Assembly: GCA_028455995.1 (NCBI GenBank)
Contig: JABELC010000003.1
Location: 2,666,001-2,730,000 of the forward strand
Direction of reading: 5' to 3'
Length of the DNA stretch: 64,000 nucleotides
Source of the DNA: Scleromitrula shiraiana
Lineage: Eukaryota > Ascomycota > Leotiomycetes > Helotiales > Sclerotiniaceae
In this document: positions 35,164 to 47,136 of the stretch, piece by piece
How the letters are laid out: each line of letters starts with the position of its first letter
Numbering within the stretch: position 1 is the stretch's first letter
The notes under the pieces: generated by a model
The model's input: only the letters and a program-made list of their open reading frames with translations
Databases searched by the model: none
What the model was told of the DNA's origin: nothing
Position numbers and translations under genes: made by a program

Positions 35164-38100
35164 CTATACGGATACCTCTATTTGAGATATTGCTGATCGG
35201 AGGAATCCTGCCAACGTTGTGGCATGTGGGCTATTCTAAGAAGCTAGTTAGCTGCAATCCATGGGTACTTGAGAAGGGATTCTACTTACCATCATTGAGA
35301 AATGATTCGCATTTTCCATTACGTAGACTTCTACCTCAACGCCCGGAAAAAGACTCCCCCACCCACCAGCACTAAAATCAGTCCGTTTCTCAGTCAAAAA
35401 CTTCATGCCTTCCGTATCATCATCACCCGGCAAAAGTTTTGGATGTTTGATACCGTCGATCGTGCATTCACTCGCCCAAACAATCGATGTTCGGGGTGAA
35501 AGACCTAGTGGTAAAGGTTCTGCCCAATATTCATGCAACATATCAATAGTAGCGTTAAAATGTGGGATTAACCACTTCGGGGGCGCAGCAGCGGGACTAC
35601 CATCTACTTTGATCTGCCCAAATATACCAGCGGTGCTGCAATAGTCATAGAATCGTTGCGACAATCGATCCATACCCCTTGGCTCAGGAGAATCTATGAT
35701 AACCAACGATTCTACTATCTCCCCCTCTGCAATCAATCTTTGAGTGGCACGATATGCAAAGATACCACCGGATGACCATCCGCCTAAGTGGTAGGGCCCG
35801 CTAGTTTGTCGTCTTTTGATCTCCCTCAGGAAACCAGTGACGAGTTCATCGAATGAACATTTCATTTCTTCGGGGTCGCGCATGTATGCTGATACGAGGG
35901 CGACAACTCCTACGTCTTCAGCTAATCGCGGAATATTGGCATAGGAATATGCTGAGCCAGAACCATCCGGGAACAGGAATAAGGTTCGGCCATTACTTGT
36001 ATGTGACTTTTGGAGCACAATGGAGGTGGGCTGTCTGATAGTTTTTGCGTCTTCTGATGAAAGAGAAGATATCTGAGGAGACGAAAATGCAGGTAATTGG
36101 GTATCTGATATTTCTGGGGTATAGGACTTTGATTGGCTTTCAGTCGGAGGGGAAAGTCCCATGGAGCGTGTTAGCCCATTCTTAAGCTCACCGATGGTAT
36201 TGAACTGGTCGAACATGGAGAATCCAGGCGTGTCAAAATCCAACTCTTCGCCAAAGCGACTCGAAAGAATCAACGATAGCAAAGAGTCGACCCCAATTGT
36301 TGCAAAGTCGGTTTCGTCATTCAATTCATCGATATCGATTCCTGTTTCTTCGGCGATGATTTCCAAGATTTTGATGTGCTTCTTGTGCATGACTTTGTTT
36401 GTGGCCTTGCTTTGCTCCTCATCTAGACTAGGGATACTTTCTATGTCTGTACTTGCGGTACTTTTGGTTGTCACATCACTAGCAGCCGAAGAAATTTCTG
36501 ATGAGGCAATCGTATGCTTGGTAGATTGCTCGATCGTGGGTTTCTTTGAAATTGTCCCTTGCGATTGTTGTCTACTTGCTGATAAGAGGATGCTGTGAAG
36601 AAGCCGTTTGGGGACACCTTGAAGCTGCAGTCAAATTTAGCACCATACGATTTACGGCGAGCTTTATTGGAATTACTTATGACATACCTGGACCTTTTCG
36701 ATTCTACCGATAAGCCGACTGCCATCAAGTATCATTACATCACCTTCCCAAATAGATCCTTGCCCTTGAACCATCTTGACATAGGTCCTATAAGTTTTCT
36801 CCGGGGAGAGTGATTCAAAAAGCTGAAAAGAGCCCCAACCGTGATTGACAAATACCTCCGAACTGGGATCCGAACGATCATTGGCATTCATTACGAATCC
36901 CGCGCACTGAGAAAATGCATCAAGATATGCAGGATGTGCGTAAAAAATGGTCGAATCAGTATTCTTTACCGCTTTCATATCGATCTTACTAGCTGCTTCC
37001 ATAGTCTCGCTATTGAGAACCACCTCACTTAAGGCTCGATAATCCTCGTCAAACTCAGCGAGGGTATCCACCATTCTATAGATCATCGACTTGTTAAACT
37101 TGTAGCACATATCTGTTGCTAGTCCGGACTCGAGTTTCGATATCCGAGATTGATATATGGCTCCGCTGTCTTCTAACCATTGCGGATTGGTGCGGACTTT
37201 GAACGATAAGGTACAACGAGCATGTACTATAACTATTTTTCCATTTTGCTACAGAAATCAGCTCGTCAGCAATCTGTGAATGATGGAGCGTAAAGGAGAT
37301 CCTTACGTCGACCGTTGAAAACTGGCAATTGGCACTTTTTTTGTACCAATCGATATCTACCGATGTATGGAGAAGTTGGGGACCTTGATCTTGGGCGATT
37401 AGTGCCTTCTCAATTGTCATGTTTGATATATCCATTTGTTGTTGTTCCGCATTTGATCGATACTTATTGAGGAAATAACGTCCTATAGAAAGCCCAATGT
37501 CGGCGTACACAGACTTGTGTCATTAGCATTGAGGGTCACCAACAGAGAATAGACGGGACTGGATTATCATACCGGTGTACAAAGTGGAATACCGTTGACT
37601 CTGTGTCCTTGAACGAGTGGATGAAGATCAAACCGATGAATGTCAGATTCAACAGTAATCGAAACCGACTGATCTCCTATATCTTCCGAAACAACCTTAT
37701 GTATCGTCGTACTAAGAAGCTGCAATCGGGGATCTTGTGCCGTGTCAATTATAGGGAGTGGATCACCTTTCCGAAGTGACCAGTCGTTGACATACTTTAT
37801 CCAGTAGTCTTTCAGATCCCACTGATATGCCGGTAATTCTACAACTTTGTGGCACGATGGGAAATCTCGATGGAATTCTTTCCAGCGGATTTCGGCTCCT
37901 GCTAGATACAGTGTCGATAATGTGTCAGTTAGAGTCTTCCAGACTTCTATATCGCGAGCTAGTGTTGTGAGAACAGTCGTATGGTTGGTTAAATTCGACT
38001 TTATCATCCGGGAAACTGTAGGATGGGGACCAATCTCGAGGAAGGCTGTGCTATCTTTGATGATGCCCTCTTTGATAGCTGCGTCGAGTGCCCCGACCAT

Positions 38101-41100
38101 ATCAACGGGTTTGCGGCAATGATTTGCAAGGTACTCTGCTCCGATGACTCCGGAGTCGCGAATCACAGTTGCCGTCAGAGGGCATATAATGGGAATGACG
38201 GGTGGGTTAAATGTTACACCTCGTGCTGCTTTCGTGAAATTCTCAAGCACATTATCCATCTGCGAGGAATGAAAAGCATAAGGCGTTTTCAGAATCGTCG
38301 TCATGATCTTCTCCGACTTCAACACTTCCGATAGTTTTTGAATGTTCTCCCTCGGTCCACTAAGAACAATATCACTTGGACCATTTATGCAGGCAACTTC
38401 GACCTGTTTGTCTTCTAGGAAAGTAGAAAGTGAACTGAATGGAGATTTGACCGCCAGCATCAGATGAGTGTCAGGCAAACATCTTTTTTCGAGCTCCTGA
38501 GCACGCATTCCTACTAGGTAGATAGTTTCTGCTACTGAAATTACCCCGGCTGTATTCATTGCGGCATAATAACCAAGACTGTGTCCTACGACAGATTGAG
38601 TTACAATGCCCCAAGACGCCCAAAGCCTCACCAAAGCCATTTGCAAGCATGTAAGGGCTAATTGCATTGCCGTTGGCGATTGCTCTGATATCTCAGATGC
38701 ATCCCTCTGTTCATTGATGATGGGTAAAATGGAGGGGAATCCTTGATTTTGAGCTAATTGATCGTATCGACAAATGTTGGCTCGGAACGAGGAGATTTTA
38801 TCGAACAATACTTTTCCCATTCCAATATAACTAGACCCTTGTCCGGTAAATGTGAAGACAACTGATGAACCCGGCATACTCCTTGTCTTCCCAACATTGG
38901 ACTCTATCGCCTTAGAGATGCCATCTGCTATTTGATCTAAGGTGGACCCCGTCACGGCAATGCGATGGGGGTGATGAATTCGTCTTGCTGTTGTTGTATA
39001 GGATAGTGATGGCAGCGTCAAGGGAGTTTGGTTGGTGCCCTTGAGGAACGAAATCAAGGATTGAGCATTAGCATTTAACGCCGATCCCGACTTGGCAGAA
39101 AGAGCAACCAAATATACCGTCCGAGGATCATCATGGCTCGGCGTTTCTTCCCTCAAGGGTGCATCTTCTAAAAGTAGTGCAGTATTACCGCCCGCAGCAC
39201 TAAAATTGTTGATCAATGCCTTCCGACCACGACCTCCATGATTCTGATTCCACTTGACCGGCTTATTCGTGATCAAGATCCCACGATCAAACAAATCTTC
39301 TGGGAATTTGCGATTTATCACGGTTTTGATACCGCAATGAGGCGGTATTATGTTATGTCGCATCATTAATAAAACCTTGGTCAGACTCGTTACTCCGGCG
39401 GCGGCTTCACCGTGGCCTACATTTGCTTTTGCTGAGCCCAGATATAGAGGTCGGCCTTCTGGACGGTGACTGGCTTTTGGTGTGAATGCTTCGAGGACAC
39501 TAGTCATTTCGATGAGGTCCCCGGTTTGGGTTCCGGTGCCACTAGGGTGGATGTTAGCGTTTTTTCTGTTATTAAGGATTGAGATATCATCGTCATTTAC
39601 TTACTGCATCTCGACGTAATCAATATCCTCGGTCTTCGAGCCACTGAGAACGTTTTGGAATATGTATTTTTGTGCTCCCACATTTGGTCGAGTAATGGAA
39701 TCCGCTTCGGCTGAATGGTTGGTCGCAACATTCAGTATCACACCATGAATGGGGTCATTATCTGCTATTGCGTCGTCAAGCCGCTTCAGGATCACGGTAG
39801 CAACCCCCTCTCCACGGCAATAACCATCGGCCGAATCATCGAATGTTTTACAGTTTCCTGTACGCGAGAGAAAATGTCCTCTATCAAGCCCACTCGTAAA
39901 ATCCGGGTTTGTTAACACGTTGGTGCCACCGGCGATAGCGGTATCGATGTCGCCCTGCCAGAGCGAATTGCATGCAACATGTATTGCCGCTAAACTCGAT
40001 GAACATGCAGTATCCACACTGTAGCTGAGCCCGCTGAACTTAAAACAGTAATTAATGCGACCTGGAATAAATGCACGATTTCCACCAGGTATAAAGTATG
40101 TATCGATATCCTGCGCGCTATTCGTCTCCATCCAATCGTTACTTGTAACTCCATAGAAAACACCAACTCGATCCCGCTTGGTGGAGGGTGTTGCATCAGG
40201 GACAATACCGGCTTGTTCCAGCGCTTCGTATGCCGTCATAAGTGCAAGTCGCTGTGCTGGATCAACTTGCTGGGCCTCCCGTGGCGACATTCCGAAAAAC
40301 CTTGCATCAAATCCTCCCGGCTCGTCAAGCCAGCATCCAAATGGTGTAGCACTTGTATTCTTTCTAGTTCCAGAACTATCTACATGCGTTTTTGCGTCCC
40401 ATCGTAATGGGGGTACCACATCATGTACATCAGTGCCCTCGTAAATGATTTTCCAGAAGTCTGTGAGGTCTTGTGCACGTGGGAATCTTCCTGACATGCC
40501 GACAATGGCAATTTTGGACCTGGGAGAATTCCCTGCTGTCCCTGAACCTGTTTTGCTAGAATAGCTTTCCGACCAATCTTGAGGAGCTATAACTTCGATT
40601 TGTGTATGCCCTCTTGCTTTTAACACTGCTTTGAGCCCGGAACCAACATCTGTGGCGATTGGTATCAGCAACACTCTGGTTTTCTTCGAAGGCGGCAGTA
40701 AGGTGTCTAATGTGTTAGTTAATAAGTCCCACTGCATAGGTTTCAGGAAGATATCAGTGAGGGAGCTGCGTAATAAGTCTATTAGAGTTGTTTTAAGAAT
40801 AGGTTCTCCCGTTCCTATAGATATAGATGGAATAGCGTTTTCATATGTACAAAGAACTCTCCATTCTAGGTCGAAGCGACTTTTTAAGATGCCTTCAATA
40901 TCTCGTGGTGAGTATAGATGTGGCGCATGGTAAGGAGCGCGAATGTTAAGATCTATGCCTCGGAAATTTTCAAGATCTTTGTGCATGCGGAAGGCCTGCA
41001 ATGTATTGGGAGGGCCGCTGATTGTGACACCACGATTCGAGCTACTGCTTATATATGGGCGTGACATCAATGGGATTCCCTGTGTCGATTAATATTAAGT

Positions 41101-41778
41101 TCTATATTGAATCAAGGCATACTCTCAGCTTACATTTGATTCGGAAAAATCACTGATAGCCAAGCTGGCTTTCTCAGTTGGCAATCCTGGGTAAATCACC
41201 GCCCATGATGCCCCCGTTCCCTGGTTGTTTAATGACAGTTGGGATCCAACTTCCGATGCAAGTACACCAGCGCGAAATGAGATGGCGACTATCCAGACTG
41301 CAATCGGGACAAGCTCCGAGAGTGACCGGCTGTAGCTAATTGCTGCAGCTGTAAGAGTGCCAGTGCATATTCCTACCAAGTAAGAATTTGAAGATTTGGG
41401 ATACTCCCCATTTCTGTGAAATATTCTAGATCTAAATCAGTTTTTGTTACACTGGTCACTTGGATTTGATATACATAACGCATACCGGATGAAAAGCCCA
41501 ACTTGATACACAACGGTAAGAGCATGATCTAGGGGAACACTCTGGAAGCCATTTCTACGCAACGCCAACAGGTCTAGTAAACTTGCAAACTTTGACGACA
41601 CTTCATGTTTTGAGTCTACAAGATTCTGGATTTCAGTACGAATTGCTAGGTATGACTTTGATAGAAATAATTCTAGCATGGGATTATGATTTTGTTCGGA
41701 GCAGATGAGGTTCCTCAACCCTTCATCGACCTTTTCTGATTGGTCTCCAAAAAGAAAAGTCTCGATGTTTGGATCCAT
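35164..41778 (-). CDS. Non-reducing polyketide synthase SAT-KS-AT-PT-ACP-TE, 2069 aa (eight exons)
   Basis: Exons (minus) are 41778-41486, 41431-41134, 41079-39605, 39541-37573, 37513-37307, 37248-36688, 36624-35290 and 35235-35164. All are GT..AG and frame-consistent, giving 2069 residues. Domains in order: SAT (FLFGDQ start; GICTG with Cys120); KS (about 385-820; Cys556 in DTACSSS, HGTGTQTGD, NVGHGEAAAG); AT (about 900-1220; Ser1010 in GHSLG); PT (about 1310-1610; His1329 in HPLVQGH and Asp1524 in AYLDAFSQCAGF); one ACP (Ser1715 in GVDSLLSL); TE/cyclase (Ser1885 in GWSSG, His in NANHFSMM). No methyltransferase, KR, DH or ER is present, so the product should be an unmethylated, unreduced aromatic polyketide. 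Catalytic residues are all intact. The last exon (24 codons) was chosen because it gives a TE-like ending after a CTAAC branch site. Ring size and fold are not predictable by eye. Confidence 0.93.
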
Positions 41779-42311
41779 GACTTGGCGGGCTGGCTGGCGT
41801 GGTTGGAACTTCCAGTAGTACAAGAGAAATAGTGTGTAGAACAACGTTTGAAATGGTTCTATAATGCAGGACAATATAAGTGTAGATTAGTTCATGGTGT
41901 CATGACCCATGGAATGGTCTCCCCCGCCTTATCTTTTGACTTGTAGTGTTCTGAGTTGTATACTCAAGTAGTGTTGCGGCACATGTTGAAGCAATGCTAC
42001 GTGCCGGTTATGTACTCAAAACAGTATTATCAATCTCTATACATGTTTCCTTCAGTGGGTCACATTGAGGATAAGATCAAGATATGAAATGTTAGATCAC
42101 TTGAACTAATTGAAAGATGTTGGTCAACGTGACAGCTGATACATTACACAACGTGTGAGAGATGAATTGTACAAGCAGCATATGTATAACCCTAGTCTTT
42201 CATCTAAGAACGTAGCCATAAACATTTACAACCCTTGTATCTACCGTGACTTTTCCTTGTTGAAGCGTGAAGCCCCGCCTTAGAACGCATCTCTATCACA
42301 GTAGTACCGTA
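41779..42311. promoter_or_regulatory. PKS promoter region
   Basis: This 533-bp stretch lies between the PKS start and the stop of the next minus-strand gene. An upstream in-frame ATG exists about 100 bp before the chosen start, but its peptide (hydrophobic, TLFYTLFLLYYW) does not look like a SAT N-terminus. No obvious palindrome was seen. Confidence 0.5.
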
Positions 42312-42743
42312 TTACTCTATCTTTTCCTCCCCACGGAGTCGTCTCCTCTCAAGACCAAACCCAATAGCAACTAAGCTCAACAGCGCAATACAAATATACA
42401 ACTGCGGAAAACCATCACCGAACTCGGGGTCCATGGGTAGCGACCCTGGATACAAAACCGCACTGAGTTGCGTAAACCAATTGAAACTTGTGAGAAAAGT
42501 AGCCATATGCATAGATTCTTTCTCAATAACTCGTGAATTCTTTTTGGAAATTGGTCGATAGAGATAATAGAGTGCACCGATACCGAGAAGTACACCCGTG
42601 CTTAGTGTCTGTCCATTGTGAAATTTGGCATGTGGGGGCCAATTGGGATTGTAGATATGGGTTTCATCCCAATCTGCGATGAATCCGCCAGTAGCTGTTG
42701 TGATCGCTACTAGAGCTAATGTTGAACGTCCCCAGAACGGCAT
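42312..42743 (-). CDS. Small four-helix membrane protein (DUF6640-like), 143 aa
   Basis: A single exon encodes four hydrophobic segments: near residues 6-22 (STLALVAITTATGGFI), 46-62 (LSTGVLLGIGALYYLY), 80-100 and 113-132 (YICIALLSLVAIGFGL). Between the first two is a polar loop with WDETHIYNPNWPPHAKFHNGQT. The NWPPHAKFHNGQ motif with several His is what I associate with the DUF6640/DoxX-like small membrane proteins, whose function is not established. Its place 0.5 kb upstream of, and co-oriented with, the PKS and divergent from the FAD monooxygenase suggests a cluster role. Four-helix proteins of the DUF1772 type act as anthrone oxygenases in other clusters; this sequence is only similar in size and topology, so that role is speculation. 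Confidence 0.68.
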   Translation of the reverse strand: MPFWGRSTLALVAITTATGGFIADWDETHIYNPNWPPHAKFHNGQTLSTGVLLGIGALYYLYRPISKKNSRVIEKESMHMATFLTSFNWFTQLSAVLYPGSLPMDPEFGDGFPQLYICIALLSLVAIGFGLERRRLRGEEKIE

Positions 42744-43626
42744 TTTAACGATGTGTAAGTAATATCTTGGCTGGCGAGGCTGCGTGACTTTTAATTGGTG
42801 GATGAGTGGTAAGATTGATTAATTGATGATAGGATCGCACTGGAGACTTGAATTGACTGATAAATTTGCGGCGTTTTATGAATGATCGATCACGTTGTAC
42901 TGTACTCGGATGTGGCTATACTGTGATGTCTTCAATGTAAGTGCTTACCGTAAGCATAATACTACCTACTTATATAAGTTATAATATCCATGCCTGTTAG
43001 TGCATATGCATTAGGAACCAGGGTCTAATCGATGCCAATTGATTAGTTAAGGAAACTCTTGTTGATAGCGTTTCAATTGGCATTTGTTTTATACTCTTTG
43101 ATATATTTAATACAATTTACTCGTCAAATTCTTTTATCTACAAGAAGATTGTTAAACTTCAAATACTAGACAAGCTCGCCTAATTGACCCAATCAAAATG
43201 CCAGAAGCTAGGAAAGGGGTCAACGGGCCACTAAAGATATTAAATACTACCTTCTTCAAGGAGTAGCGGGGTTCGACAAAATTTACGTAAGTCCCGGGAT
43301 GCAACACCATTTTTACTTTTGACATCTGCAGTATCCTAAATTATGCATATTTTAATGATGTACGGAAATTGAAATGCTGGCTAATTTTGCCCACCTGCTC
43401 ACATACATTCATCATGACCATGCTTATCGGCGATTCCCCATTGTATGGTTCCACACAAGTATCTGCATTATCTTTATCACAAAAATTGCTTGATTTCTAG
43501 GTCCTTTGTAAGCTTGGAAATAATCATTTTTTCCGACAAACCTAGATTCTCAGGAACATCTTTTTTTACACAATTATAGGGGTCTTCATAATAAATCAGT
43601 TTTTCAAATCTAAGTCAGCCTCCAAG
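42744..43626. promoter_or_regulatory. Divergent promoter inside the cluster
   Basis: This 883-bp stretch lies between the start codons of the membrane-protein gene and the FAD monooxygenase. It includes an AT-rich tract (42960-43150). A short ATG frame at 43198 (MPEARKGVNGPLKI...) ends at once and is not supported as a gene. Confidence 0.5.
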
Positions 43627-44841
43627 ATGTCACCTACCCGAGTGCTTATCATCGGTGCTGGAGTGGGTGGTTTAGCTCTCGCTCAAGGTCTCCAACGACT
43701 TCAAGTTGAAGTCGCTGTCTTTGAACGTGACATTGTACTGGACTCGCGGCTTCAGGGTTATCGACTGAAGATCTTTGGCGAATTCCAGAAGAAATTGCGA
43801 GACCTTCTATGTGATGATGCTTGGTCAGAATTTGTGGCTTCTTGTGCTGAGACGCATCTTGGAGAAACAAATCTTAATGCCCCAGATGCTCATATAATTG
43901 CAAGTCGTCAAGGACATCTTCCCAAAGGGGTCCCACTGCCATATACCATTGATCGTGGGATGCTACGTCAGTCAATGATGAAGGGTATCGAGAAATCAGT
44001 GCATTTCGGGAAGCGATTCGTCAAGTATGAGCTCACCGATGAGGGTGTCCGTGTCTTCTTTGAGGACGGAAGTATTGAAGAAGGTACGCTGCTTGTTGGT
44101 GCCGACGGTGCTCGCTCGGGAGTACGAAAACAACTTCTTCCAGAATTTAAAGTCCTCGACACCGACAGTTGTTGCATTTATGGCAAGACAATTCTGCGTC
44201 CAGAATTACTTGCACGCTTCCCCGCTAAACACAGAAGATGGATGACTGTGGTCATTGATAAAACCCCGGCTCTACAGAACATCATCTCGGGTGAATCACC
44301 CGTCTCACTTGTCAGTGAGCAGGTGCGCTTCGCGAACAGGGGTAACAACAAATCTTTACCAGAGGACTACATACACTGGGGCTTACTTTTTGACACCAAT
44401 ACAAGTGGTTTGAAAGGTGAGGAGCTTGATCATGCACTACGGAATGATGCAGTTGCAACGTCACTGCGATTGACAAGTGAATGGGATCCATCCATCCGAA
44501 GTTTACTGGAACTTCAAGAACCCTCCTTGACGATGGGCATGCGAATATATTCATCAAGTCCCCAGATACCAACTTGGACTCCTTCTTCAAAAGTTACTGT
44601 ACTTGGAGATGCAATACACGTGATGTCGCCCGCAGGAGGAGTCGGTGCTGTGGCAACACTGCATGATGCCGCAGCACTGGCAGGCATAATTGGTGAAACG
44701 GGAATTACTCAAGAATCTATTGGAAAGTTTGAGGAGATAATGAGGAAATTTGCAGGGGTTTGTCTTCAGAGAAGCTTTGTAGGAGCTGCAAGGCTAGTGG
44801 GAACGCCTTTGCCTGACGCATGCAAGGCAGTGGATTGGTAG
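43627..44841 (+). CDS. Class A FAD-dependent monooxygenase (salicylate hydroxylase-like), 404 aa
   Basis: A single exon, no signal peptide. Class A flavin monooxygenases use NAD(P)H and O2 to hydroxylate phenols, often para to or replacing a substituent on polyketide rings. The N-terminus VLIIGAGVGGLALAQGLQ carries the dinucleotide-binding GxGxxG (residues 10-15), with the strand-2 acidic residue in VAVFERD. LLVGADGARSGVRKQLLP (about 155-172) is the DG motif that contacts FAD and NAD(P)H. LGDAIHVMSPAGGVGA (about 325-341) is the GD motif that binds the FAD ribityl chain. The usual ARG after VFERD, contained in RLQGYRLKI, is replaced. Length of about 400 is normal. As the first plus-strand gene beyond the PKS, it probably hydroxylates the aromatic polyketide. 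It could also be an epoxidase or Baeyer-Villiger-like enzyme within this fold. Confidence 0.9.
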   Translation: MSPTRVLIIGAGVGGLALAQGLQRLQVEVAVFERDIVLDSRLQGYRLKIFGEFQKKLRDLLCDDAWSEFVASCAETHLGETNLNAPDAHIIASRQGHLPKGVPLPYTIDRGMLRQSMMKGIEKSVHFGKRFVKYELTDEGVRVFFEDGSIEEGTLLVGADGARSGVRKQLLPEFKVLDTDSCCIYGKTILRPELLARFPAKHRRWMTVVIDKTPALQNIISGESPVSLVSEQVRFANRGNNKSLPEDYIHWGLLFDTNTSGLKGEELDHALRNDAVATSLRLTSEWDPSIRSLLELQEPSLTMGMRIYSSSPQIPTWTPSSKVTVLGDAIHVMSPAGGVGAVATLHDAAALAGIIGETGITQESIGKFEEIMRKFAGVCLQRSFVGAARLVGTPLPDACKAVDW

Positions 44842-45576
44842 AGTAAATTGTGGAGAGTGTATTTTACGGAAGGCTTCCACTGTTGCATTATATTATCAAT
44901 AGAACACTTGCTCCGTCCCGCTGGTATGATCTATAAGCAGTTACTGAATCCTGAATCACTTCTAAACTAGACGTTATAAAACTAAATGGAGAATTTTTAT
45001 ACGATTCCAATATTACTATTTTTAGCATTCTCAAAATTCGTCCAAAGCACGAATTAACTTGCATATTTTGATCTGCCGTTATACTATGATCATTTTCTTG
45101 CACAAACAAGCAGATGAAATGTATGTCAATATGGTTACACACTTGTCAGGCTGATCACTCCACGGATAAATTTGCGAAGTTATAATATCAACTTCAGTCC
45201 CATGAAATATAAAATTGTGGCACAGTCGCCTGAAGGCTGATTCCGAGCCGCTTCCGAGACATGCATACCCAGCAGATCTACTGGGATTCAATTTCTATGT
45301 TCTTTCAAATGGTATAGTTCCATCGCTTCCACAAAATTTTGATCCAATACATCGTCTAAATTCTGATCCTTCACGCCACCGGATGATATTATACATCCTT
45401 AAATGTATCTTACCCTGTATTAGTAGATGACACGGACCAACCACAATACATATATTAATAGGTCCCACGCAATAGAAAGGATGAGACTTACCTTCCTCAT
45501 AATTATAGGTAGTACACTATCTGGCACAGCATTTATATAATTGCCTATCAGCTCAAGCTGCATCTTCCACAGCAAT
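44842..45576. promoter_or_regulatory. Promoter region of the first FAD-linked oxidase
   Basis: This 735-bp stretch has no recognised gene. It contains a GGTTAC at 45133, the hexamer that also forms the arms of the palindrome near the SDR gene. Confidence 0.45.
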
Positions 45577-47136
45577 ATGTTCCTCAAAGCTCGGGAAGTT
45601 CTTACGGCGATCGCATGCTTTGCGCTTTTACCTGCAATAGCCACTGCCACAGTTAACATCGCGGGCCTCCAACCATTGTTATCCTCAGGAGCAACGATTT
45701 CCAGCACCACTTCTGGAGTTCCACGATGGAGTGACTTTCATGCGCCTACCCCTGGTGCTGTGGTTAATGTAGCCACTGAGAAGGATGTGCTTGTTACTGT
45801 AAGCTCATTAAATTAATATCTAATTAAAGATTCTATTGGAAATTTACTTACCTGTTTTTTTGTAGGTGCAATATTGCATTGCCCAGAAAATTCCATTCCT
45901 TGCTCAAAATGGCGGACACGGCTGGTCCACAACACTTGACTTGCAATCGAATGGTGTTATCATTAATTTAGCTGGTATCAAAGCCATCTCTTTTAATTCG
46001 GCCAAAACCCAAGTTACACTCCAAGGCGGCGCTCTAGTATCTGATGTCGTATCTGCCGCGCACAGCAATAGTGCACTTGTTACAACAGGTACTTGCAATT
46101 GTGTTGGAGCACTTGGCGCCACTCTTGGTGCCGGTTTTGGTAACCTGGTAGGCATTTACGGGTTTGGAATGGATAACCTTGTCTCGATGAATGTCGTCAC
46201 AGCTTCTGGAACCGCAATCACTGTTTCTCCAACTAGCAATTCAGATCTCTGGTGGGCTATGCGGGGTGCTGGTCCCAATTTTGGAATCGTTACTTCCGCA
46301 GTGATGACATCATATCCAGTGGCAGCGAGCGGGTTGAACGCATGGACAGGTCCCTTGATCTTTCTTGCCAGCCAACTTCAAGCTCTTATCACGGCATTGG
46401 GTAAACTTACTTTACAACCTCAGATGAGCATAGCAATGTACTTCTTGATGTCTAACAACCAACCTATCATACTTTTGACCGTATTTTACTATGGTACAGA
46501 AGCAGCTGGAAAGGCAGCTTATGCTTCGATTTACGCTGTTGGCCCTATTGCCGACGAGACAGCCATTCTACCCTACAATCAATGGAATGCAGGCGGTGAT
46601 TCATTCTGCACCAAAGGCGCGAACAAGCCTTCTTGGGGAGTTGGACTTGCAGAATTGAATGCTGCTACATGGCAATCTGTCTACAATGAATGGTTCACAT
46701 TTGCTTCATTACCTGGAGCAAACAATAGTGCAATAATCTTGGATATGTACTCTCTGGGCAAAGCAAGAACACTTGGAGAGAACTCATCAGCATATCCTTT
46801 CCGCTCCACCATCAATTACAATGCTATCACAACAGCATGGTACTCGGATCCTAGCCTAGATGCTGCCGCGGAAGCTTTTGGTTCCAATGTTCGCGACCTC
46901 CTTCGATCAACATCTGGAATTTGTAACAGCACGTAAGTTGACACATTCACGGCTGCTCAATTCCTCTAAATCTATCAACGATCATCAATATCTGACCTTT
47001 GCATAGGTATATCAACAATGGTTTCGGTGATGAAAGCCAGACTACTGTTTATGGAAATAATTTGGCTGCACTTAAGGCAGTTAAGGCAGTTCGTGATCCG
47101 AAGAATTATTTCTCTCACTGGTATCCTCTTTCATGA
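45577..47136 (+). CDS. Secreted FAD-linked oxidase, berberine-bridge type with both flavin-linking residues, 472 aa (three exons)
   Basis: Exons are 45577-45798, 45866-46932 and 47007-47136; the frame closes at 472 residues. Residues 1 to about 24 are a signal peptide (LTAIACFALLPAIATA). The PCMH-type FAD domain shows FLAQNGGHGWS with His92 and TGTCNCVGALG with Cys151. These align with the His and Cys that attach 8-alpha and C6 of FAD in bicovalent enzymes of the berberine-bridge (BBE) family. Further marks are GFGMDNLVSMNVVTASG and SDLWWAMRGAGPNFGIVTS. The C-terminal BBE piece is short: YGNNLAALKAVKAVRDPKNYF. Such enzymes take hydride from alcohols or phenols and reduce O2 to H2O2; in clusters they often close rings. 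A His/Cys pair usually means an open site suited to bulky substrates. Secretion suggests a late step outside the cytosol. Confidence 0.88.

Noticed and set aside
41779..41874. N-terminal extension of the PKS from an upstream ATG
   Set aside because: It would add a hydrophobic tail before the SAT domain. The ATG at 41778 directly precedes the SAT start motif FLFGDQ.
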